Assembly: GCF_013003985.1 (NCBI RefSeq)
Contig: NZ_CP053073.1
Location: forward strand, 2,418,001 to 2,482,000
Direction of reading: 5' to 3'
DNA: 64,000 bases
DNA from: Usitatibacter palustris
GTDB lineage: Bacteria > Pseudomonadota > Gammaproteobacteria > Burkholderiales > Usitatibacteraceae
Positions 28,634 through 39,236 of this stretch are shown in pieces. The translations under genes were made by a program, and so were the position numbers. Position 1 is the stretch's first letter. The number at the start of each line of letters is the position of its first letter. Under the pieces are notes generated by a model. The model made no database searches, was not told the DNA's origin, and worked only from the letters and a program-made list of their open reading frames with translations.

Positions 28634-29828
28634 TCTGGATCCTTGCGAGATGGCGGTCCGCGGTGTCGAGCTCCGCGGTGCGCCGCGCCGAGAACGTCTC
28701 CCAGCCGCCGCAGGCCGGGCATTGCCAGAAGAACTGGCGCGCGCGGAAGCCGCAGTTCGCGCACAGGTACACCGCGAGCGCCTGCGCGTGCGAATGCACG
28801 AGGTTCTTCATGAGCTGCAGATCCTGGCGCTTGTCGGGCGGCGCGCGCAGGAGCTCCGCATCGACGAGCCGATCGAGGCCCACCAGCGTGGGATTGCGGC
28901 GCACTTCGTCGCGCACGAGACGCCACGCGGCTTCGTCGCCTTCCTGCTCGGCGGTGGCCTGGTAGACGACGTTGAGCAGGTCGAGGCCCGGGTAGCTGTG
29001 CTGCAGCCCGCGCAGAAGGGCGAGGCCTTCACCGAGTTGACCGAGCGCGCGATAGCTTTCGAACATGCCCTCGGCTGCGAGACCGAAATACGCGGGATCC
29101 TGCGATTCGATCGCCTTCCAGGCCGCGATCGCCTCTTCATGCTTGCCGGCGCGTGCCAGCCATTCGCCGCGCAACAGGTTCGCGCGAACGCACTTTCGAT
29201 TGGCCTCGAGCGCCTTCGCAAGGAACGCGTCTGCACCCTCGCCGCGCCCGTGGACCTGCTCGGTGATCGCGAGCTCACAGTAGTAGTTCGCGATCTCCTT
29301 CTGGTAGTTGCGCTTGGCACTCACTTCGAGCTTCTTCGCCGCGCCGATCGCCTTGGCCCAATCCTTCTCCTGGATGTAGATATCGAGGAGCTGGCGATGC
29401 ACGTCGGCCGACGGATCGGCCTCGGCCATCTTCGCGAGCACCTGCTCGGCGTGATCGAGCAGGCCGGCCTTGAAGTAGTCCTCGGCGAGCTCGAACGACG
29501 CCTGGCGGCGCTCGTCGGGCGGAAGGTCCTCGCGCGCGACGAGGTCCTGGTGCATGCGGATCGCGCGATCGACTTCGCCGCGCCGGCGAAAGAGGCTGCC
29601 CAGCGCGAACTGCAGCTCGACCGTGTCGGGATGCTCCTTCGCGACGAGCAGGAAGGATTCGATCGCCTTGTCGGGTTGCTCGTTGAGGAGGAAGTTCAGG
29701 CCGCGGAAATACGACGAGGGCATCTGCCGCGATTCGGAGAGCAGCGACCTGAGATCCACCCGCGCCGCCACCCAGCCCATGCCGAAAAACACCGGCAGGG
29801 CCAGCAACCACCAGAATTCAAACTCCAT
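28623..29828 (-). CDS. lapB: Lipopolysaccharide assembly protein LapB (YciM)
   Basis: A 401-residue inner-membrane-anchored TPR protein. One N-terminal helix ([20 protein letters not shown]) is followed by roughly seven TPR-like repeats (residues ~40-350) and a C-terminal rubredoxin-type metal site, [20 protein letters not shown] (CxxC...CxxC). LapB adapts FtsH to degrade LpxC, so it limits LPS synthesis. It overlaps lapA and pyrF by 11 bases each. Downstream heptose and UDP-glucuronate genes fit an LPS-supply transcript. Confidence 0.95.
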   Translation of the reverse strand: MEFEFWWLLALPVFFGMGWVAARVDLRSLLSESRQMPSSYFRGLNFLLNEQPDKAIESFLLVAKEHPDTVELQFALGSLFRRRGEVDRAIRMHQDLVAREDLPPDERRQASFELAEDYFKAGLLDHAEQVLAKMAEADPSADVHRQLLDIYIQEKDWAKAIGAAKKLEVSAKRNYQKEIANYYCELAITEQVHGRGEGADAFLAKALEANRKCVRANLLRGEWLARAGKHEEAIAAWKAIESQDPAYFGLAAEGMFESYRALGQLGEGLALLRGLQHSYPGLDLLNVVYQATAEQEGDEAAWRLVRDEVRRNPTLVGLDRLVDAELLRAPPDKRQDLQLMKNLVHSHAQALAVYLCANCGFRARQFFWQCPACGGWETFSARRTAELDTADRHLARIQIGQ

Positions 29829-30129
29829 GGACGTCCGGTCTCGCGTCGTCGGGCGGGCCGGCCTGGATGACCGGCGGCGTGGCGGCGAGCAGGGCCGCGG
29901 CCTTGCGCAGGCGCCCGAGCTCGCGCCGCTGGCGAACCACCGTCGGAATCCAGGCGAGCAGGCCGATCACCACGCCCGCCACGAAGACGATCAGCAGCAC
30001 GAAGACGAGCGGCGCCTGCCAGACCTGGCCGGGAAGGCCGTGCAGCTCGATCTGTTGCGCGTTCTTGACGGCAAACCAGACGAGGATGACGACGATGGCG
30101 AGACGCAGGATCCAGACGAGGGCTTGCAT
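29818..30129 (-). CDS. lapA: Lipopolysaccharide assembly protein LapA (DUF1049)
   Basis: A 103-residue membrane protein with two hydrophobic helices (residues ~4-20 and ~40-63: LVFVLLIVFVAGVVIGLLAW) and a cytoplasmic basic helix (VVRQRRELGRLRKAAALLAA). The pattern ALVWILRLAIVVILVWFAVK then NAQQIEL matches the LapA/YciS family, partner of LapB. In most betaproteobacteria it directly follows ihfB; here a 2.9-kb glycosyltransferase set separates them. About 60 bases without a gene lie upstream. Confidence 0.9.
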   Translation of the reverse strand: MQALVWILRLAIVVILVWFAVKNAQQIELHGLPGQVWQAPLVFVLLIVFVAGVVIGLLAWIPTVVRQRRELGRLRKAAALLAATPPVIQAGPPDDARPDVHGV

Positions 30130-30189
30130 CGCAGCGTGAGGGAACGGGCCGGTTCGGAGTTGGCCGCTATTCTAGCTGGCGCGGGTCCC

Positions 30190-31815
30190 TCATGGGCTGC
30201 GGAGCTGGAAAACGACGTGGGTCGGGTAGCGGCGAATGGGCTCTCCGTAGAGCGTCCGGAGCGCATCGATGCACTTGGGCGCCTCCTTGAACGGCTGCCC
30301 CCAGCGGTAGTCGGTGAAGAACACGAGGTAGCGCGCGCCGGTCGCCCGGACCGCCGTTGCGTCGGCGAGGTCGACGAAGGACCGGAAGTGAAACCGCGCA
30401 TCCAGCGGCACCTCGCCGTACATCGATCCGGTGAGGCACAGGTTGTGGACGAATCCCTGCGCGGTCGGGTGGCGGTGCTGCGGCGCGAACCACGCGAACC
30501 AGTTGGTGGGCGCCATGAAAGTGAACGGAGCCTCGACCACGGGTTCGTCGCCGGGGAAATCGCTGTAGAACCCGGGAAGTGCCAGCGGCTTCAACTGGTT
30601 CGCGAGGACGTTGTGCTCGAAGCGGTAGTCGAGGTGATAGACCATGTGCCCGAACCACTGCGGATTGCGCAATACGAGCGGGAACGTCGGGACCGCGGCG
30701 AGGTAGGTGACGGCCACCGCGGCGACCATCGCCATCGATCCGGGCAGCTCGCGCAACCGTCCCAATCCGCGCAAGGCGAAGTCGAGGCCGATGGCCGTCC
30801 AGAACAGCACGATCACCTGCGCCGGAATCACGTAGCGGCCGAACGTGTGCCCGAAGATCGTCCAGGCGCCACGCGCCACGAGCACGACGAGGATGGGCAC
30901 CACCACGACCGCGATGAGATAGAGGCCGAGCGCGCGCTGCTCGCGCACGAGAAGAGCGGCGCCCACCAGCGCGAGCACCAGTCCGATCGCGGTCACCGCG
31001 TCGGGCAGCCCCCCCAGGAAGATCGAGATCATTCGCCACAGGGTGTAGGCATCGGGCACGTGCGTGCTTCCGGCTTTCGCCGAAAGCGACGCGAAGTCCG
31101 AGATGAGCGGAGCGGCGAGCAGTGCGGCCATCGCCACGCTCACAGCCGCGCCGAGCGCGATCGTGCGCACGAGGGGCCCGCGTCCTTCGCAGCGCATGCG
31201 CGCGAGATCCTCGGCGAGGACGAAGAGCAGCGCGGCTGCGGGAAAGAGCGATACGAGCGGGTGCAGCCACGCAGCGAAGGCGACGCATGCAACGACACCC
31301 GCGGCGACCGCGAGCGTCGGCCGCGTCCGCCAGCGCCAGATGAGCGCGAGGGCCACGACCGTGAGCAGCACCGTGATCGCGTAGGGCCGCGCGAACCGCG
31401 AGTAGAAAACGAGGAACGGAGCGCCCGCGACGAATGTCGCAGTCCATATCGCCACGGACGCGCGTTGCGTCGCGCGCCAGGCGAGCAACCCGGCGACCGG
31501 AACGGTTACAATGCCCGCCAGCACCTGCGGCAAGCGGAAGTTCACTTCGTCGAGCCCGATCGTGTCGACGATTGCCTTGTAAAAAAGGGTCAACGGGATC
31601 GAATGGTCCGCGTGGCCGAAAGATGCGAAGACCTGTGCATAGGTCGCGCCGAGCAGCTTGTGGATGGCGTGCCACTCGTCGTCGATGACGATCTGGGTGG
31701 GAAGATTCCAGGTGCGCAGGAAGGCCGCCACGGCGGTGAGCAACAAGAGGACAACAACCAGGCGCGGGGCCATTGCTCCGGCGCCCGGGCTCGAATCCGG
31801 CGACTGACCTTGCAT
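30190..31815 (-). CDS. GT-C-type polytopic membrane glycosyltransferase (ArnT/PMT-like), DEWH family
   Basis: A 541-residue protein with about a dozen hydrophobic helices and a soluble C-terminal part from ~residue 400. The first periplasmic loop has VIDDEWHAIHKLLGATYAQV, with the acidic pair expected for GT-C enzymes that use polyprenyl-phosphate sugars, followed by SFGHADHSIPLTLFYKAI. The C-terminal region holds SMYGEVPLDARFHFRSFVDL. The same landmarks occur in the protein at 62214-63815, so the two are paralogues. The start is uncertain: ATG at 31815 or ATG at 31773. It is divergent from a GtrA-like gene 36 bases away. It could be the transferase adding the sugar to its final glycan; the acceptor is unknown. 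Confidence 0.75.
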   Translation of the reverse strand: MQGQSPDSSPGAGAMAPRLVVVLLLLTAVAAFLRTWNLPTQIVIDDEWHAIHKLLGATYAQVFASFGHADHSIPLTLFYKAIVDTIGLDEVNFRLPQVLAGIVTVPVAGLLAWRATQRASVAIWTATFVAGAPFLVFYSRFARPYAITVLLTVVALALIWRWRTRPTLAVAAGVVACVAFAAWLHPLVSLFPAAALLFVLAEDLARMRCEGRGPLVRTIALGAAVSVAMAALLAAPLISDFASLSAKAGSTHVPDAYTLWRMISIFLGGLPDAVTAIGLVLALVGAALLVREQRALGLYLIAVVVVPILVVLVARGAWTIFGHTFGRYVIPAQVIVLFWTAIGLDFALRGLGRLRELPGSMAMVAAVAVTYLAAVPTFPLVLRNPQWFGHMVYHLDYRFEHNVLANQLKPLALPGFYSDFPGDEPVVEAPFTFMAPTNWFAWFAPQHRHPTAQGFVHNLCLTGSMYGEVPLDARFHFRSFVDLADATAVRATGARYLVFFTDYRWGQPFKEAPKCIDALRTLYGEPIRRYPTHVVFQLRSP

Positions 31816-31851
31816 CCCGCCCAAACCGAAATCCCTCCGAAAGCTTCCCTG

Positions 31852-32229
31852 GTGAGCCACGCGCGCTCGGTGATCTGGTACGTGATCGCCGGCGGCCTCG
31901 CGACGGCCTCGCACTATGCCACAACGATCTTCGCCGTCGAAGTCGTGAAGGTCTGGCCGGTCGCCGCATCGATGATGGGCTTCGCGGTGGGCGCGGTCGT
32001 GAAGTACGTCATGAACTATCGCGTCACGTTCCGCAGCTCCTCGCCGCATCGCGAGGCCCTGCCGCGCTTCGCGCTCTACCTCGCGGTGCTCTTCGTGCTC
32101 AACGCGATCGTGTTCTACCTGCTCAACGAGAGGGCAGGCTGGCACTACCTGCTTGCCCAGCTCTCCTCGACGATCCTGCTGATCCCGCCCGGCTACGTGA
32201 TGGGCCGCTTCTGGGTGTTCCCGCGATGA
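31852..32229 (+). CDS. GtrA-family membrane protein (putative polyprenyl-phosphate-sugar flippase)
   Basis: A 125-residue protein with four hydrophobic helices in the GtrA layout. It shows [20 protein letters not shown] in helix 1 and [15 protein letters not shown] with the conserved asparagine/tyrosine between helices 2 and 3, and it ends [18 protein letters not shown], the typical family terminus. The start is taken as GTG at 31852. GtrA proteins are thought to flip bactoprenol-linked sugar across the inner membrane. The GT2 gene starts 10 bases downstream, giving the gtrA-gtrB order of serotype-modification loci. Confidence 0.85.
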   Translation: MSHARSVIWYVIAGGLATASHYATTIFAVEVVKVWPVAASMMGFAVGAVVKYVMNYRVTFRSSSPHREALPRFALYLAVLFVLNAIVFYLLNERAGWHYLLAQLSSTILLIPPGYVMGRFWVFPR

Positions 32230-32239
32230 GGCCGCAACC

Positions 32240-33001
32240 ATGCTGAACGGCAAGCGTGTCGCGATCGTGATGCCGGCGTACCGCGCCGAACGCACGCTGC
32301 GCCAAACCGTGGAGGCGATCCCGCGCGAGGTCGCCGACGACCTCATCCTCGTCGACGACGCATCGCCCGACAACACCGCCGAAGTCGCCCGATCCCTCGG
32401 CCTGCACACGGTGATCCACGAGGCGAACCGCGGCTATGGCGGAAACCAGAAGACCTGCTACCGCGAGGCAATCGCGCGCGGCGCCGACATCGTCGTGATG
32501 CTCCACCCCGACTACCAGTACGAGCCGCGCCTCGCGACCGCGATGGCCTCGATGATTGCCTCGGGCGTCTACGACGTGGTCCTGGGTTCGCGCATCCTCG
32601 GCGGCACCGCGCTTCGCGGCGGCATGCCCGCGTGGAAGTACGTCGCCAACCGCCTGCTCACGGCCATCGAGAACCTCGCGCTCGGCTCGAAGCTCTCGGA
32701 GTTCCACACGGGCTACCGCGCGTATTCGCGCGAAGCCCTGCTCAAGTTGCCGCTGCTCGCCAATTCCGAGGACTTCGTCTTCGACAACCAGGTGATCGCG
32801 CAGTCGGTCGCGCTGGGCCTGCGCATCGGCGAGATCTCCTGCCCCACGTCGTACCACGACGACGCGAGCTCGATCAGTTTCCGCCGCTCGGTGAAGTACG
32901 GTTTCGGGGTGCTAGGCACCTCCGCGACGTTCCTCGCATGGCGGCTGGGCCTTGCGAAGCCGCGCATCTTCGATGATCGCGAGGAGCACCGGCTGAAATG
33001 A
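32240..33001 (+). CDS. Family 2 glycosyltransferase, GtrB/dolichyl-phosphate-mannose-synthase-like
   Basis: A 253-residue GT-A enzyme. It has [20 protein letters not shown] at the start, [20 protein letters not shown] for nucleotide-sugar binding, the DxD-like HPDYQYEP, and [20 protein letters not shown] in the acceptor region. It fits the polyprenyl-phosphate glycosyltransferase branch but lacks the C-terminal membrane helices of GtrB, like many DPM1-type enzymes. Together with GtrA and the divergent GT-C it could form a three-part glycan-decorating system. The TGA at 32999-33001 lies within a 19-bp tandem duplication. Confidence 0.87.
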   Translation: MLNGKRVAIVMPAYRAERTLRQTVEAIPREVADDLILVDDASPDNTAEVARSLGLHTVIHEANRGYGGNQKTCYREAIARGADIVVMLHPDYQYEPRLATAMASMIASGVYDVVLGSRILGGTALRGGMPAWKYVANRLLTAIENLALGSKLSEFHTGYRAYSREALLKLPLLANSEDFVFDNQVIAQSVALGLRIGEISCPTSYHDDASSISFRRSVKYGFGVLGTSATFLAWRLGLAKPRIFDDREEHRLK

Positions 33002-33027
33002 AAAGCGGGGGCTGAAATGAAAAGCGG
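32991..33027 (+). repeat. Two tandem 18-bp copies across the GT2 stop codon
   Basis: GGCTGAAATGAAAAGCGG occurs at 32991-33008 and again at 33010-33027 (period 19). The first copy carries the stop codon; the second runs into the terminator stem. Confidence 0.85.
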
Positions 33028-33046
33028 ACCCCAGGGGGCCCGCTTT
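33021..33046. terminator. Intrinsic terminator between GT2 and ihfB
   Basis: AAAGCGGACCCC (33021-33032) pairs with GGGGCCCGCTTT (33035-33046) with one mismatch and a 2-base loop. It can serve both the plus-strand GT2 transcript and the minus-strand ihfB transcript. Confidence 0.75.
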
Positions 33047-33069
33047 GAGTACAACCGAGGCAATGCCGC

Positions 33070-33357
33070 TCAGCCCTCGTGGAAATCCACCCGTTCGCGA
33101 AGTTCCTTGCCCGCCTTGAAGTGCGGCACGTACTTGCGCGGTACCTGCACCTTCTCGCCGGTCTTGGGATTGCGCCCGACGCGCGGCGGCCTGTAGTTCA
33201 GGCCGAAGCTGCCGAACCCGCGAATCTCGATCCGGTTTCCCGAAGCGAGAGTGTGTGCCATGGCGTCGAGCATCGTCTTCACGGCCAGCTCGGCGTCCTT
33301 CGGTGCCAGCTGGCCATGACGCGCGCTCAGCAGCTCAATGAGCTGTGATTTGGTCAT
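33070..33357 (-). CDS. ihfB: Integration host factor, beta subunit
   Basis: A 95-residue HU/IHF-family DNA-bending protein, partner of IhfA. It starts [20 protein letters not shown]; the DNA-binding arm is [20 protein letters not shown] followed by [20 protein letters not shown], with the conserved arm proline. It lies 31 bases downstream of rpsA, the order found in enterics and betaproteobacteria. A shared terminator at 33021-33046 ends the transcript, so lapA and lapB are probably transcribed separately in this genome. Confidence 0.97.
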   Translation of the reverse strand: MTKSQLIELLSARHGQLAPKDAELAVKTMLDAMAHTLASGNRIEIRGFGSFGLNYRPPRVGRNPKTGEKVQVPRKYVPHFKAGKELRERVDFHEG

Positions 33358-33388
33358 CGCCCGGGTTTCTCCCCTGGTAGTAATGGCC

Positions 33389-35107
33389 TTATTCCTTGTC
33401 CTTGCCCGTGAGCTTCGCCTTCAGCAGCGCGCCCAGGTTGGTTGTCCCCGACGATGCGGAGTTGGATTCGGAGGCATGCTTCTGGATCGCGGCGGCCTCT
33501 TCCTGGGCATCCTTCGCCTTGATCGACAACTGGATCGAACGGTTCTTGCGGTCCACGTTCACGATGACGGCCTCGACTTCCTGGCCTTCACGCAGGTGCG
33601 TGCGGACGTCTTCCACGCGATCGCGGGCGATCTCGGAAGCGCGCAGGTAGCCCTCGACTTCGCCGTCGAGCGTGATCACCGCGCCCTTCGATTCGATCGA
33701 CTTCACGACACCGCGCACGATCGCGCCCTTGTCGTGACCGGTCACGTAGTTGCCGAACGGGTCGCCTTCGAGCTGCTTGATGCCGAGCGAAATGCGCTCG
33801 CGCTCGACGTCGATCGACAGGACCACGGTCTCGACTTCGTCGCCCTTCTTCAGGTTCTTCACGGCTTCTTCGCCGGTCGCCTGCCAGGAGAGGTCGGAAA
33901 GGTGCACGAGGCCGTCGATGTTGCCCGGCAGGCCGATGAACACGCCGAAGTCCGTGATGGACTTGATCGTGCCGCGGACCTTGTCGCCCTTCTTGTGGTT
34001 CATCGCGAACTCTTCCCAGGGATTCGGCATGCACTGCTTCATGCCCAGGGAGATGCGGCGGCGGTCTTCGTCGATCTCGAGGATCATGACCTCGACTTCG
34101 TCGCCGAGCGACACGACCTTGGCGGGATGGACGTTCTTGTTGGTCCAGTCCATCTCCGAGACGTGCACCAGGCCTTCGATGCCGGACTCGATCTCGACGA
34201 ACGCGCCGTAGTCGGTGATGTTGGTGACCTTGCCGAAGAGGCGCGTGCCGTGCGGGTAGCGGCGGGAGATGCCGATCCACGGATCTTCACCCAGCTGCTT
34301 GAGACCCAGCGAGACGCGGTTCTTCTCGGCGTCGAACTTGAGGATCTTCGCGGTGACTTCGTCGCCCACCGACAGGACTTCCGTCGGGTGCTTGACGCGG
34401 CGCCATGCGAGGTCGGTGATGTGGAGCAGGCCGTCGATGCCACCGAGGTCCACGAACGCGCCGTAGTCGGTGATGTTCTTGACCACACCCTTCACGACCG
34501 CGCCTTCCTTCAGCGTCTCGAGCAGCTGCTGGCGCTCGACACCGGCGGTTTCTTCCATCACGGCGCGACGCGACACGACCACGTTGTTCCTCTTGCGGTC
34601 GAGCTTGATGACCTTGAACTCGAGTTCCTTGTTTTCGAAGTGCGACGTGTCCTTCACGGGGCGCAGGTCGACGAGCGAGCCCGGGAGGAACGCGCGGATG
34701 CCGTTCACCATGACGGTGAGGCCGCCCTTCACCTTGCCCGAGACCATGCCCTTGATGATCGTGCCGTTGTTCAGCGCGTCGTCGAGGCTGGTCCACGCGG
34801 CGAGCTTCTTGGCCTTGTCGCGCGAGAGCTTGGTGGCGCCGAAGCCGTCTTCGAGGGCTTCGATCGCGACGGAAACGAAATCGCCGACCTTGACTTCGAG
34901 TTCGCCACGGTCGTTCTTGAATTCTTCAGTGGAGATCGCGCTCTCGGACTTGAGGCCCGCGTTCACGATCACGACGTTCGGGTCGACGTTGACCACTTCT
35001 GCGGTGATCACTTCGCCGATGCGCATTTCCTGGCGCGTCAGGCTCTCCTCGAAAAGGGCTGCGAAGCTTTCGGGAGCGGGAGGGGGGGTGGTTGTTTGAG
35101 CCAGCAT
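33389..35107 (-). CDS. rpsA: 30S ribosomal protein S1
   Basis: A 572-residue protein with six S1 RNA-binding repeats. The N-terminal repeats (from ~residue 30) bind the ribosome and S2; later ones carry the strongest motifs, such as [40 protein letters not shown] and [20 protein letters not shown]. The start [20 protein letters not shown] matches usual betaproteobacterial S1; an in-frame upstream extension lacks family character. It needs the mRNA leader for initiation of most genes. A 128-base interval separates it from cmk upstream and may hold its own promoter and autoregulatory leader; I could not fix a -10. Confidence 0.97.
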   Translation of the reverse strand: MLAQTTTPPPAPESFAALFEESLTRQEMRIGEVITAEVVNVDPNVVIVNAGLKSESAISTEEFKNDRGELEVKVGDFVSVAIEALEDGFGATKLSRDKAKKLAAWTSLDDALNNGTIIKGMVSGKVKGGLTVMVNGIRAFLPGSLVDLRPVKDTSHFENKELEFKVIKLDRKRNNVVVSRRAVMEETAGVERQQLLETLKEGAVVKGVVKNITDYGAFVDLGGIDGLLHITDLAWRRVKHPTEVLSVGDEVTAKILKFDAEKNRVSLGLKQLGEDPWIGISRRYPHGTRLFGKVTNITDYGAFVEIESGIEGLVHVSEMDWTNKNVHPAKVVSLGDEVEVMILEIDEDRRRISLGMKQCMPNPWEEFAMNHKKGDKVRGTIKSITDFGVFIGLPGNIDGLVHLSDLSWQATGEEAVKNLKKGDEVETVVLSIDVERERISLGIKQLEGDPFGNYVTGHDKGAIVRGVVKSIESKGAVITLDGEVEGYLRASEIARDRVEDVRTHLREGQEVEAVIVNVDRKNRSIQLSIKAKDAQEEAAAIQKHASESNSASSGTTNLGALLKAKLTGKDKE

Positions 35108-35235
35108 TGGAAGGAAACCTGCACTTTCGGTTGCACGGGACGAAACCCGCGAATTGATCTTCGCCAGGAAGTGGCGCTTTGCGCCTAACCCCCTGACACC
35201 TTTGGGCTTTTGCCCTTGACGCAACTGCTATTGCA

Positions 35236-35907
35236 CTACGGTTCGCTTCGCTCCCGCCACCAGCCGAGGATCGTTGCCACGGCCGCATCGGCCGTCATCC
35301 CCGAGGTATCGAGAAAAAGCGCGTCGGAATAATGCCTTAGCGGAGCCACGGGGCGTGTTGCATCACGCTCGTCGCGGCGCCGCAGGTCCTCCACGACGTC
35401 CGGCATTTTTGCATACATTCCCTTTTCCATCAACTGCTTATGGCGCCGCTCGGCCCGTACGGGGAGTGCGGCGGTCAGGAACACTTTCAGGCGGGCCTCC
35501 GGAAACACGACCGAGCCCATGTCGCGGCCGTCGGCAACCAGCCCCGGAAGCCTCCTGAAACCCCTCTGGCGGGTCAGGAGCACGGTGCGCACCCGGGGGT
35601 AGGCCGCTACCTTCGACGCGGCAATCCCGGTCGCCTCGGAGCGCAGGTCCTCGCTGGCGTCGATCCCGTCGAGCCAGGCCTTGCCGTCGCGGAATTCGAT
35701 CGTCATCGCGGCGCAAGTCTCGGCGAGGCGGCCTTCATCGTCGAGGGACAGGCCGGCGCGGGCGGCGGCGACCGCCACAAGCCGGTAGAGGGCGCCGCTG
35801 TCGAGGTAATGCCAGCCGAGCTCGCGAGCGACCCGCTCGGCCACCGTCCCCTTGCCAGAGGCCGAGGGCCCGTCGATCGCGATGACCGGAACCGGGGCCT
35901 CGCTCAC
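35236..35907 (-). CDS. cmk: Cytidylate kinase
   Basis: A 223-residue NMP kinase phosphorylating CMP and dCMP. It has the P-loop [40 protein letters not shown] in the CMP-binding region, [20 protein letters not shown], and [20 protein letters not shown]. The start is GTG at 35907, overlapping the aroA TGA (GTGA). The aroA-cmk-rpsA order is widely conserved. Confidence 0.95.
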   Translation of the reverse strand: MSEAPVPVIAIDGPSASGKGTVAERVARELGWHYLDSGALYRLVAVAAARAGLSLDDEGRLAETCAAMTIEFRDGKAWLDGIDASEDLRSEATGIAASKVAAYPRVRTVLLTRQRGFRRLPGLVADGRDMGSVVFPEARLKVFLTAALPVRAERRHKQLMEKGMYAKMPDVVEDLRRRDERDATRPVAPLRHYSDALFLDTSGMTADAAVATILGWWRERSEP

Positions 35908-37217
35908 GACACAAGCTTCGCGAACTGCGCGAAGTAATCCGGGAAGGTCTTCGCGACGCAGCCCGGATCGTTGATCACCACCGGCACCGGCCCGAAGGAG
36001 GCCAGCGAGAAGCACATCGCCATGCGGTGATCGTCATACGTATCGACGCTCACGGGCGCGGGCGTGGCGCTGCGCGGCGCGAGGAATCCGGGGGGCGGCG
36101 TAACAGCGATGAAGTCGGCGCCCTCCTCCACGGTCGCGCCGAACTTGCGCAGCTCCGCGGCCATCGCGGCGATGCGGTCGGTCTCCTTCACACGCCAGCT
36201 CGCGATGTTGCGCAGGCGGCACGGGCCCGTCGCGAACAAGGCGAGCACCGCCGCGGTCATGGCCGCGTCGGGAATGAGGTTCATGTCGAGGTCGAACGGC
36301 GCGAGCGGAAGGCTGCCTGCGGCTTCCATCGCATGCGCGCCCGTCGTCACGCGGCCGCCCATGGCGCGCAGCACGTCGGCAAAGTGCACATCGCCCTGGC
36401 GGCTGGTCGAACCGACGCCTTCCACGCGCAGGGGCCCGCCGCCCAGCACGCCGGCGGCGAGAAAGTAGGACGCCGAGGACGCGTCGCCTTCGACGTCGAC
36501 GACGCCGGGTGAGGCGTACGACGAACCGGGCGCGATCGTGAAGGCACGCCACCCTTCGCGGCCCACGGTGACGCCGAACTGTTCGATGAGGCCGAGCGTG
36601 AGCTCGACATAGGGCTTGGAGATCAATTCGCCTTCGACTTCGATGCGCACGCCCGCCCCGCTCCACGGGAACGCGAGCAACAAGGCGGAGAGGAACTGGC
36701 TCGAGACATCGCCGCGAACGCGCACCACGCTCGATTCACGCGGCGAGCGCGCGTCGATCACGAGCGGAGGAAAGCCATCGTGACCCCGGTAATCGATGTT
36801 CGCGCCGGCCTGCCGCAGCGCGGTGACGAGATCGCCGATGGGCCGCTCGTGCATCCGCGGAACACCGGACAACTCGTAGCGGCCGTCGGCAAGTGCGAGT
36901 GCGGCGGTGAGCGGGCGGAACGCCGTGCCTGCGTTGCCGAGGAAAAGCTTCGCCGCTTTCACGGGGAACCCCTTCGCGCCGCCGATCCCGGTGATGCGAT
37001 AGTGGCCTTCGTGCGATTCCACGCCCACGCCGAGCGCGCGCAACGCTTCGAGCATCACCCGCGTGTCGTCGGCTTGCAGAAGGGATCGGACTTCGGTGGT
37101 GCCGCGGGCGAGCGCAGCCAGGAGCAGCGTGCGGTTCGAGATGCTCTTCGAACCGGGAAGGCGCATCGTTCCGGCCGCCCGCCGGACCGCGGGGAGCGCA
37201 ATGGCCGCCGTGCTCAT
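35904..37217 (-). CDS. aroA: 3-phosphoshikimate 1-carboxyvinyltransferase (EPSP synthase)
   Basis: A 437-residue shikimate-pathway enzyme joining PEP to shikimate-3-phosphate. It shows [20 protein letters not shown], the PEP-site block [20 protein letters not shown], and the substrate-binding [20 protein letters not shown] and [20 protein letters not shown]. The LGNAGTA segment has the glyphosate-sensitive-type glycine and alanine of class I enzymes. It overlaps tyrA and cmk by 4 bases. Confidence 0.96.
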   Translation of the reverse strand: MSTAAIALPAVRRAAGTMRLPGSKSISNRTLLLAALARGTTEVRSLLQADDTRVMLEALRALGVGVESHEGHYRITGIGGAKGFPVKAAKLFLGNAGTAFRPLTAALALADGRYELSGVPRMHERPIGDLVTALRQAGANIDYRGHDGFPPLVIDARSPRESSVVRVRGDVSSQFLSALLLAFPWSGAGVRIEVEGELISKPYVELTLGLIEQFGVTVGREGWRAFTIAPGSSYASPGVVDVEGDASSASYFLAAGVLGGGPLRVEGVGSTSRQGDVHFADVLRAMGGRVTTGAHAMEAAGSLPLAPFDLDMNLIPDAAMTAAVLALFATGPCRLRNIASWRVKETDRIAAMAAELRKFGATVEEGADFIAVTPPPGFLAPRSATPAPVSVDTYDDHRMAMCFSLASFGPVPVVINDPGCVAKTFPDYFAQFAKLVS

Positions 37218-38104
37218 TCCGAGGACGGGCTGCGCTTGCTGCCCGAGAGCCAGGCGTGGCGCGCGCTCCGCGCTTCGCGCATCAGGCGTTCGAGCGCGGG
37301 GCCGTCGCCCTTGTCGATCAGTTCGCGAAACACCGCGAGGCGCCCTTCATAGCGCTCGAGCTCGGCGAGCAAGGCATCGCGGTTCTGCAACGCGATGTCG
37401 CGCCACATCTCGGGCGAGCTGCCGGCGATGCGCGTGAAATCGCGGAAGCCGCCGGCGGCGAAGCTGAAAAGCTCGGAAGCATTATCGCGGCTGCCGAGCT
37501 CCGACACGAGCGCGAACGCGAGCAGGTGCGGCAGGTGGCTCACCGAAGCGAAGATCTCGTCGTGCTGCCGCGCGGTTGTCAGCGCAACGCGCGCGCCCAC
37601 CGCTTCCCAGCACGTGCGCGCAAGGTCGACGGCATCGGCGTCCGTCTCTTCGCAAGGCGTGAGGACCACGCGCGCGCCGCGGAAGAGCTCCACCGTCGCC
37701 GATTCGACGCCGCTCGTTTCACGGCCCGCGATCGGATGCCCGGGCACGAAGCGCGGGAAGCGATCGCGCATTTCCTCGCGCGCCCGGCGGACGACTTCTT
37801 CCTTGGTGCTTCCCGCATCGGTGATCACCGCGGTGGGATCGATCGCCAGCGCGACATCGTGCAGGACGGTGGGAATCTGGCGCACGGGCACGGAAATGAA
37901 AACCAGGTCGGCGCCGCGCGCCGCGTCGGCCGCCGACTCGGCTGCCGTGTCGATCACGCCGAGCGCGGTCGCGCGTTCGAGGGCGGCGGCATCGCGGTCG
38001 GCCCCGACGATCGTCGCCACGCCGCCGGCGCGCCTGAGCGCGAGCGCGAACGAGCCGCCGATGAGGCCGACGCCGACGACCGCTACCGTCTTCAGGCGAC
38101 GCAT
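37214..38104 (-). CDS. tyrA: Prephenate/arogenate dehydrogenase
   Basis: A 296-residue NAD(P)-dependent dehydrogenase of tyrosine synthesis. The Rossmann start is [20 protein letters not shown]; substrate-binding motifs are [20 protein letters not shown] and [20 protein letters not shown]. It has no chorismate mutase or regulatory domain, unlike E. coli TyrA, as expected in betaproteobacteria where the mutase is fused to PheA. It starts 10 bases after the hisC stop and overlaps the aroA start. Confidence 0.95.
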   Translation of the reverse strand: MRRLKTVAVVGVGLIGGSFALALRRAGGVATIVGADRDAAALERATALGVIDTAAESAADAARGADLVFISVPVRQIPTVLHDVALAIDPTAVITDAGSTKEEVVRRAREEMRDRFPRFVPGHPIAGRETSGVESATVELFRGARVVLTPCEETDADAVDLARTCWEAVGARVALTTARQHDEIFASVSHLPHLLAFALVSELGSRDNASELFSFAAGGFRDFTRIAGSSPEMWRDIALQNRDALLAELERYEGRLAVFRELIDKGDGPALERLMREARSARHAWLSGSKRSPSSE

Positions 38105-38114
38105 GGTCCGGGGA

Positions 38115-39218
38115 TCAGGGAGCGGCGAGCGCCGCTTCCAGGCTGGCGAGGAACCGCGCGTTCTGCTCGGCAGTGCCGACCGTCACGCGCAGGTGCTCGG
38201 GCATGCCGTAGCCCGCGAGCGGTCGCACGATGACGCCGGCGGCCAGGAGCCGCTCGTAGATCTTCGCGGCCGCGCCCACGCGGATGGTGATGAAATTGGT
38301 ACGCGACGGAATCACCTCGAGACCCAGGCGCGCCACACCGGCTCCGATCTGCACGAGGCCCGCGGCATTCACGCTGCGGCTCTTCTCGATGAAATCGAAG
38401 TCCTCCAGCGCGGCGCAGGCGGCGACCATCGCGAGCTGGTTCACGTTGAACGGTTGCCGGACGCGGTTCATGAGCTCCGCGACTTCCGGATGCGCGATGG
38501 CGAACCCGACGCGCAACCCCGCGAGGCCATAAGCCTTCGACAACGTGCGCGAGACGATGAGGTTCGGAAAACGCGCGATCCATTCGAGCGCGGGCGAGCG
38601 CAGTTCGGGCGGCAGGTACTCGCCGTAGGCCTCGTCGAGCACCACGAGCACGCGCGGGGACACGCGCTCGAGCAGCGAGCGCAGGTCGTTCCAGGGCGTG
38701 AACGTCCCCGTCGGATTGTTGGGGTTCGCCACGAAGAGCATCTTCGTATCGGGACGCACGGCAGCGACGAGCGCATCGATGTCGGTCTCGAAGCCGCGCG
38801 TGGGCACCTCGATCGAGCGTGCGCCGATCGCCTGCGTGACCAGCGGGTAGACCATGAATGCGTGGCGCGCGAACACGACCGAATCGTCGCGCGTGAGGAA
38901 CGAGCGCGCGGAAAGCTCCAGCACGTCGTTCGAGCCGTTGCCCAGCACCAGGTTCTCGGGCTTCACGCCGAAGACCCGCGAGATCACGGCCTTGAGGTCG
39001 AAGCCGGCACCGTCGGGATAGTAGGCGAGCGTCTCGAGCGCGCCTCGCAGCGCGGCGATCGCCTTGGGCGAGGAGCCGAGCGGGTTCTCGTTCGAGGCCA
39101 TCTTGAGGATGTCGGCCTCCTTCAACCCCAGCTCGCGGGCCGTCTCCGAAATGGGCTTGCCCGGAACATAGGGCGAGATCCCGCGCACGTTGGCCGGCGC
39201 GAGGTCCTTCATCGACAT
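38115..39218 (-). CDS. hisC: Histidinol-phosphate/aromatic aminotransferase
   Basis: A 367-residue fold-type I aminotransferase. It shows ISPYVPGKPISETARELGLK at the N terminus, ASNENPLGSSPKAIAALRGA, the VFVANPNNPTGTF-type block read here as FVANPNNPTGTFTPW, and the PLP lysine in SRTLSKAYGLAGLRVGF. Located between pheA and tyrA, it most likely transaminates prephenate, phenylpyruvate or 4-hydroxyphenylpyruvate besides histidinol phosphate; a separate hisC copy may exist in a his operon. The ATG at 39218 has GGAAGGA upstream; an ATG at 39236, just after the pheA stop, is the alternative. Confidence 0.92.
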   Translation of the reverse strand: MSMKDLAPANVRGISPYVPGKPISETARELGLKEADILKMASNENPLGSSPKAIAALRGALETLAYYPDGAGFDLKAVISRVFGVKPENLVLGNGSNDVLELSARSFLTRDDSVVFARHAFMVYPLVTQAIGARSIEVPTRGFETDIDALVAAVRPDTKMLFVANPNNPTGTFTPWNDLRSLLERVSPRVLVVLDEAYGEYLPPELRSPALEWIARFPNLIVSRTLSKAYGLAGLRVGFAIAHPEVAELMNRVRQPFNVNQLAMVAACAALEDFDFIEKSRSVNAAGLVQIGAGVARLGLEVIPSRTNFITIRVGAAAKIYERLLAAGVIVRPLAGYGMPEHLRVTVGTAEQNARFLASLEAALAAP

Positions 39219-39236
39219 GGGTGGCGTTCCTTCCAT

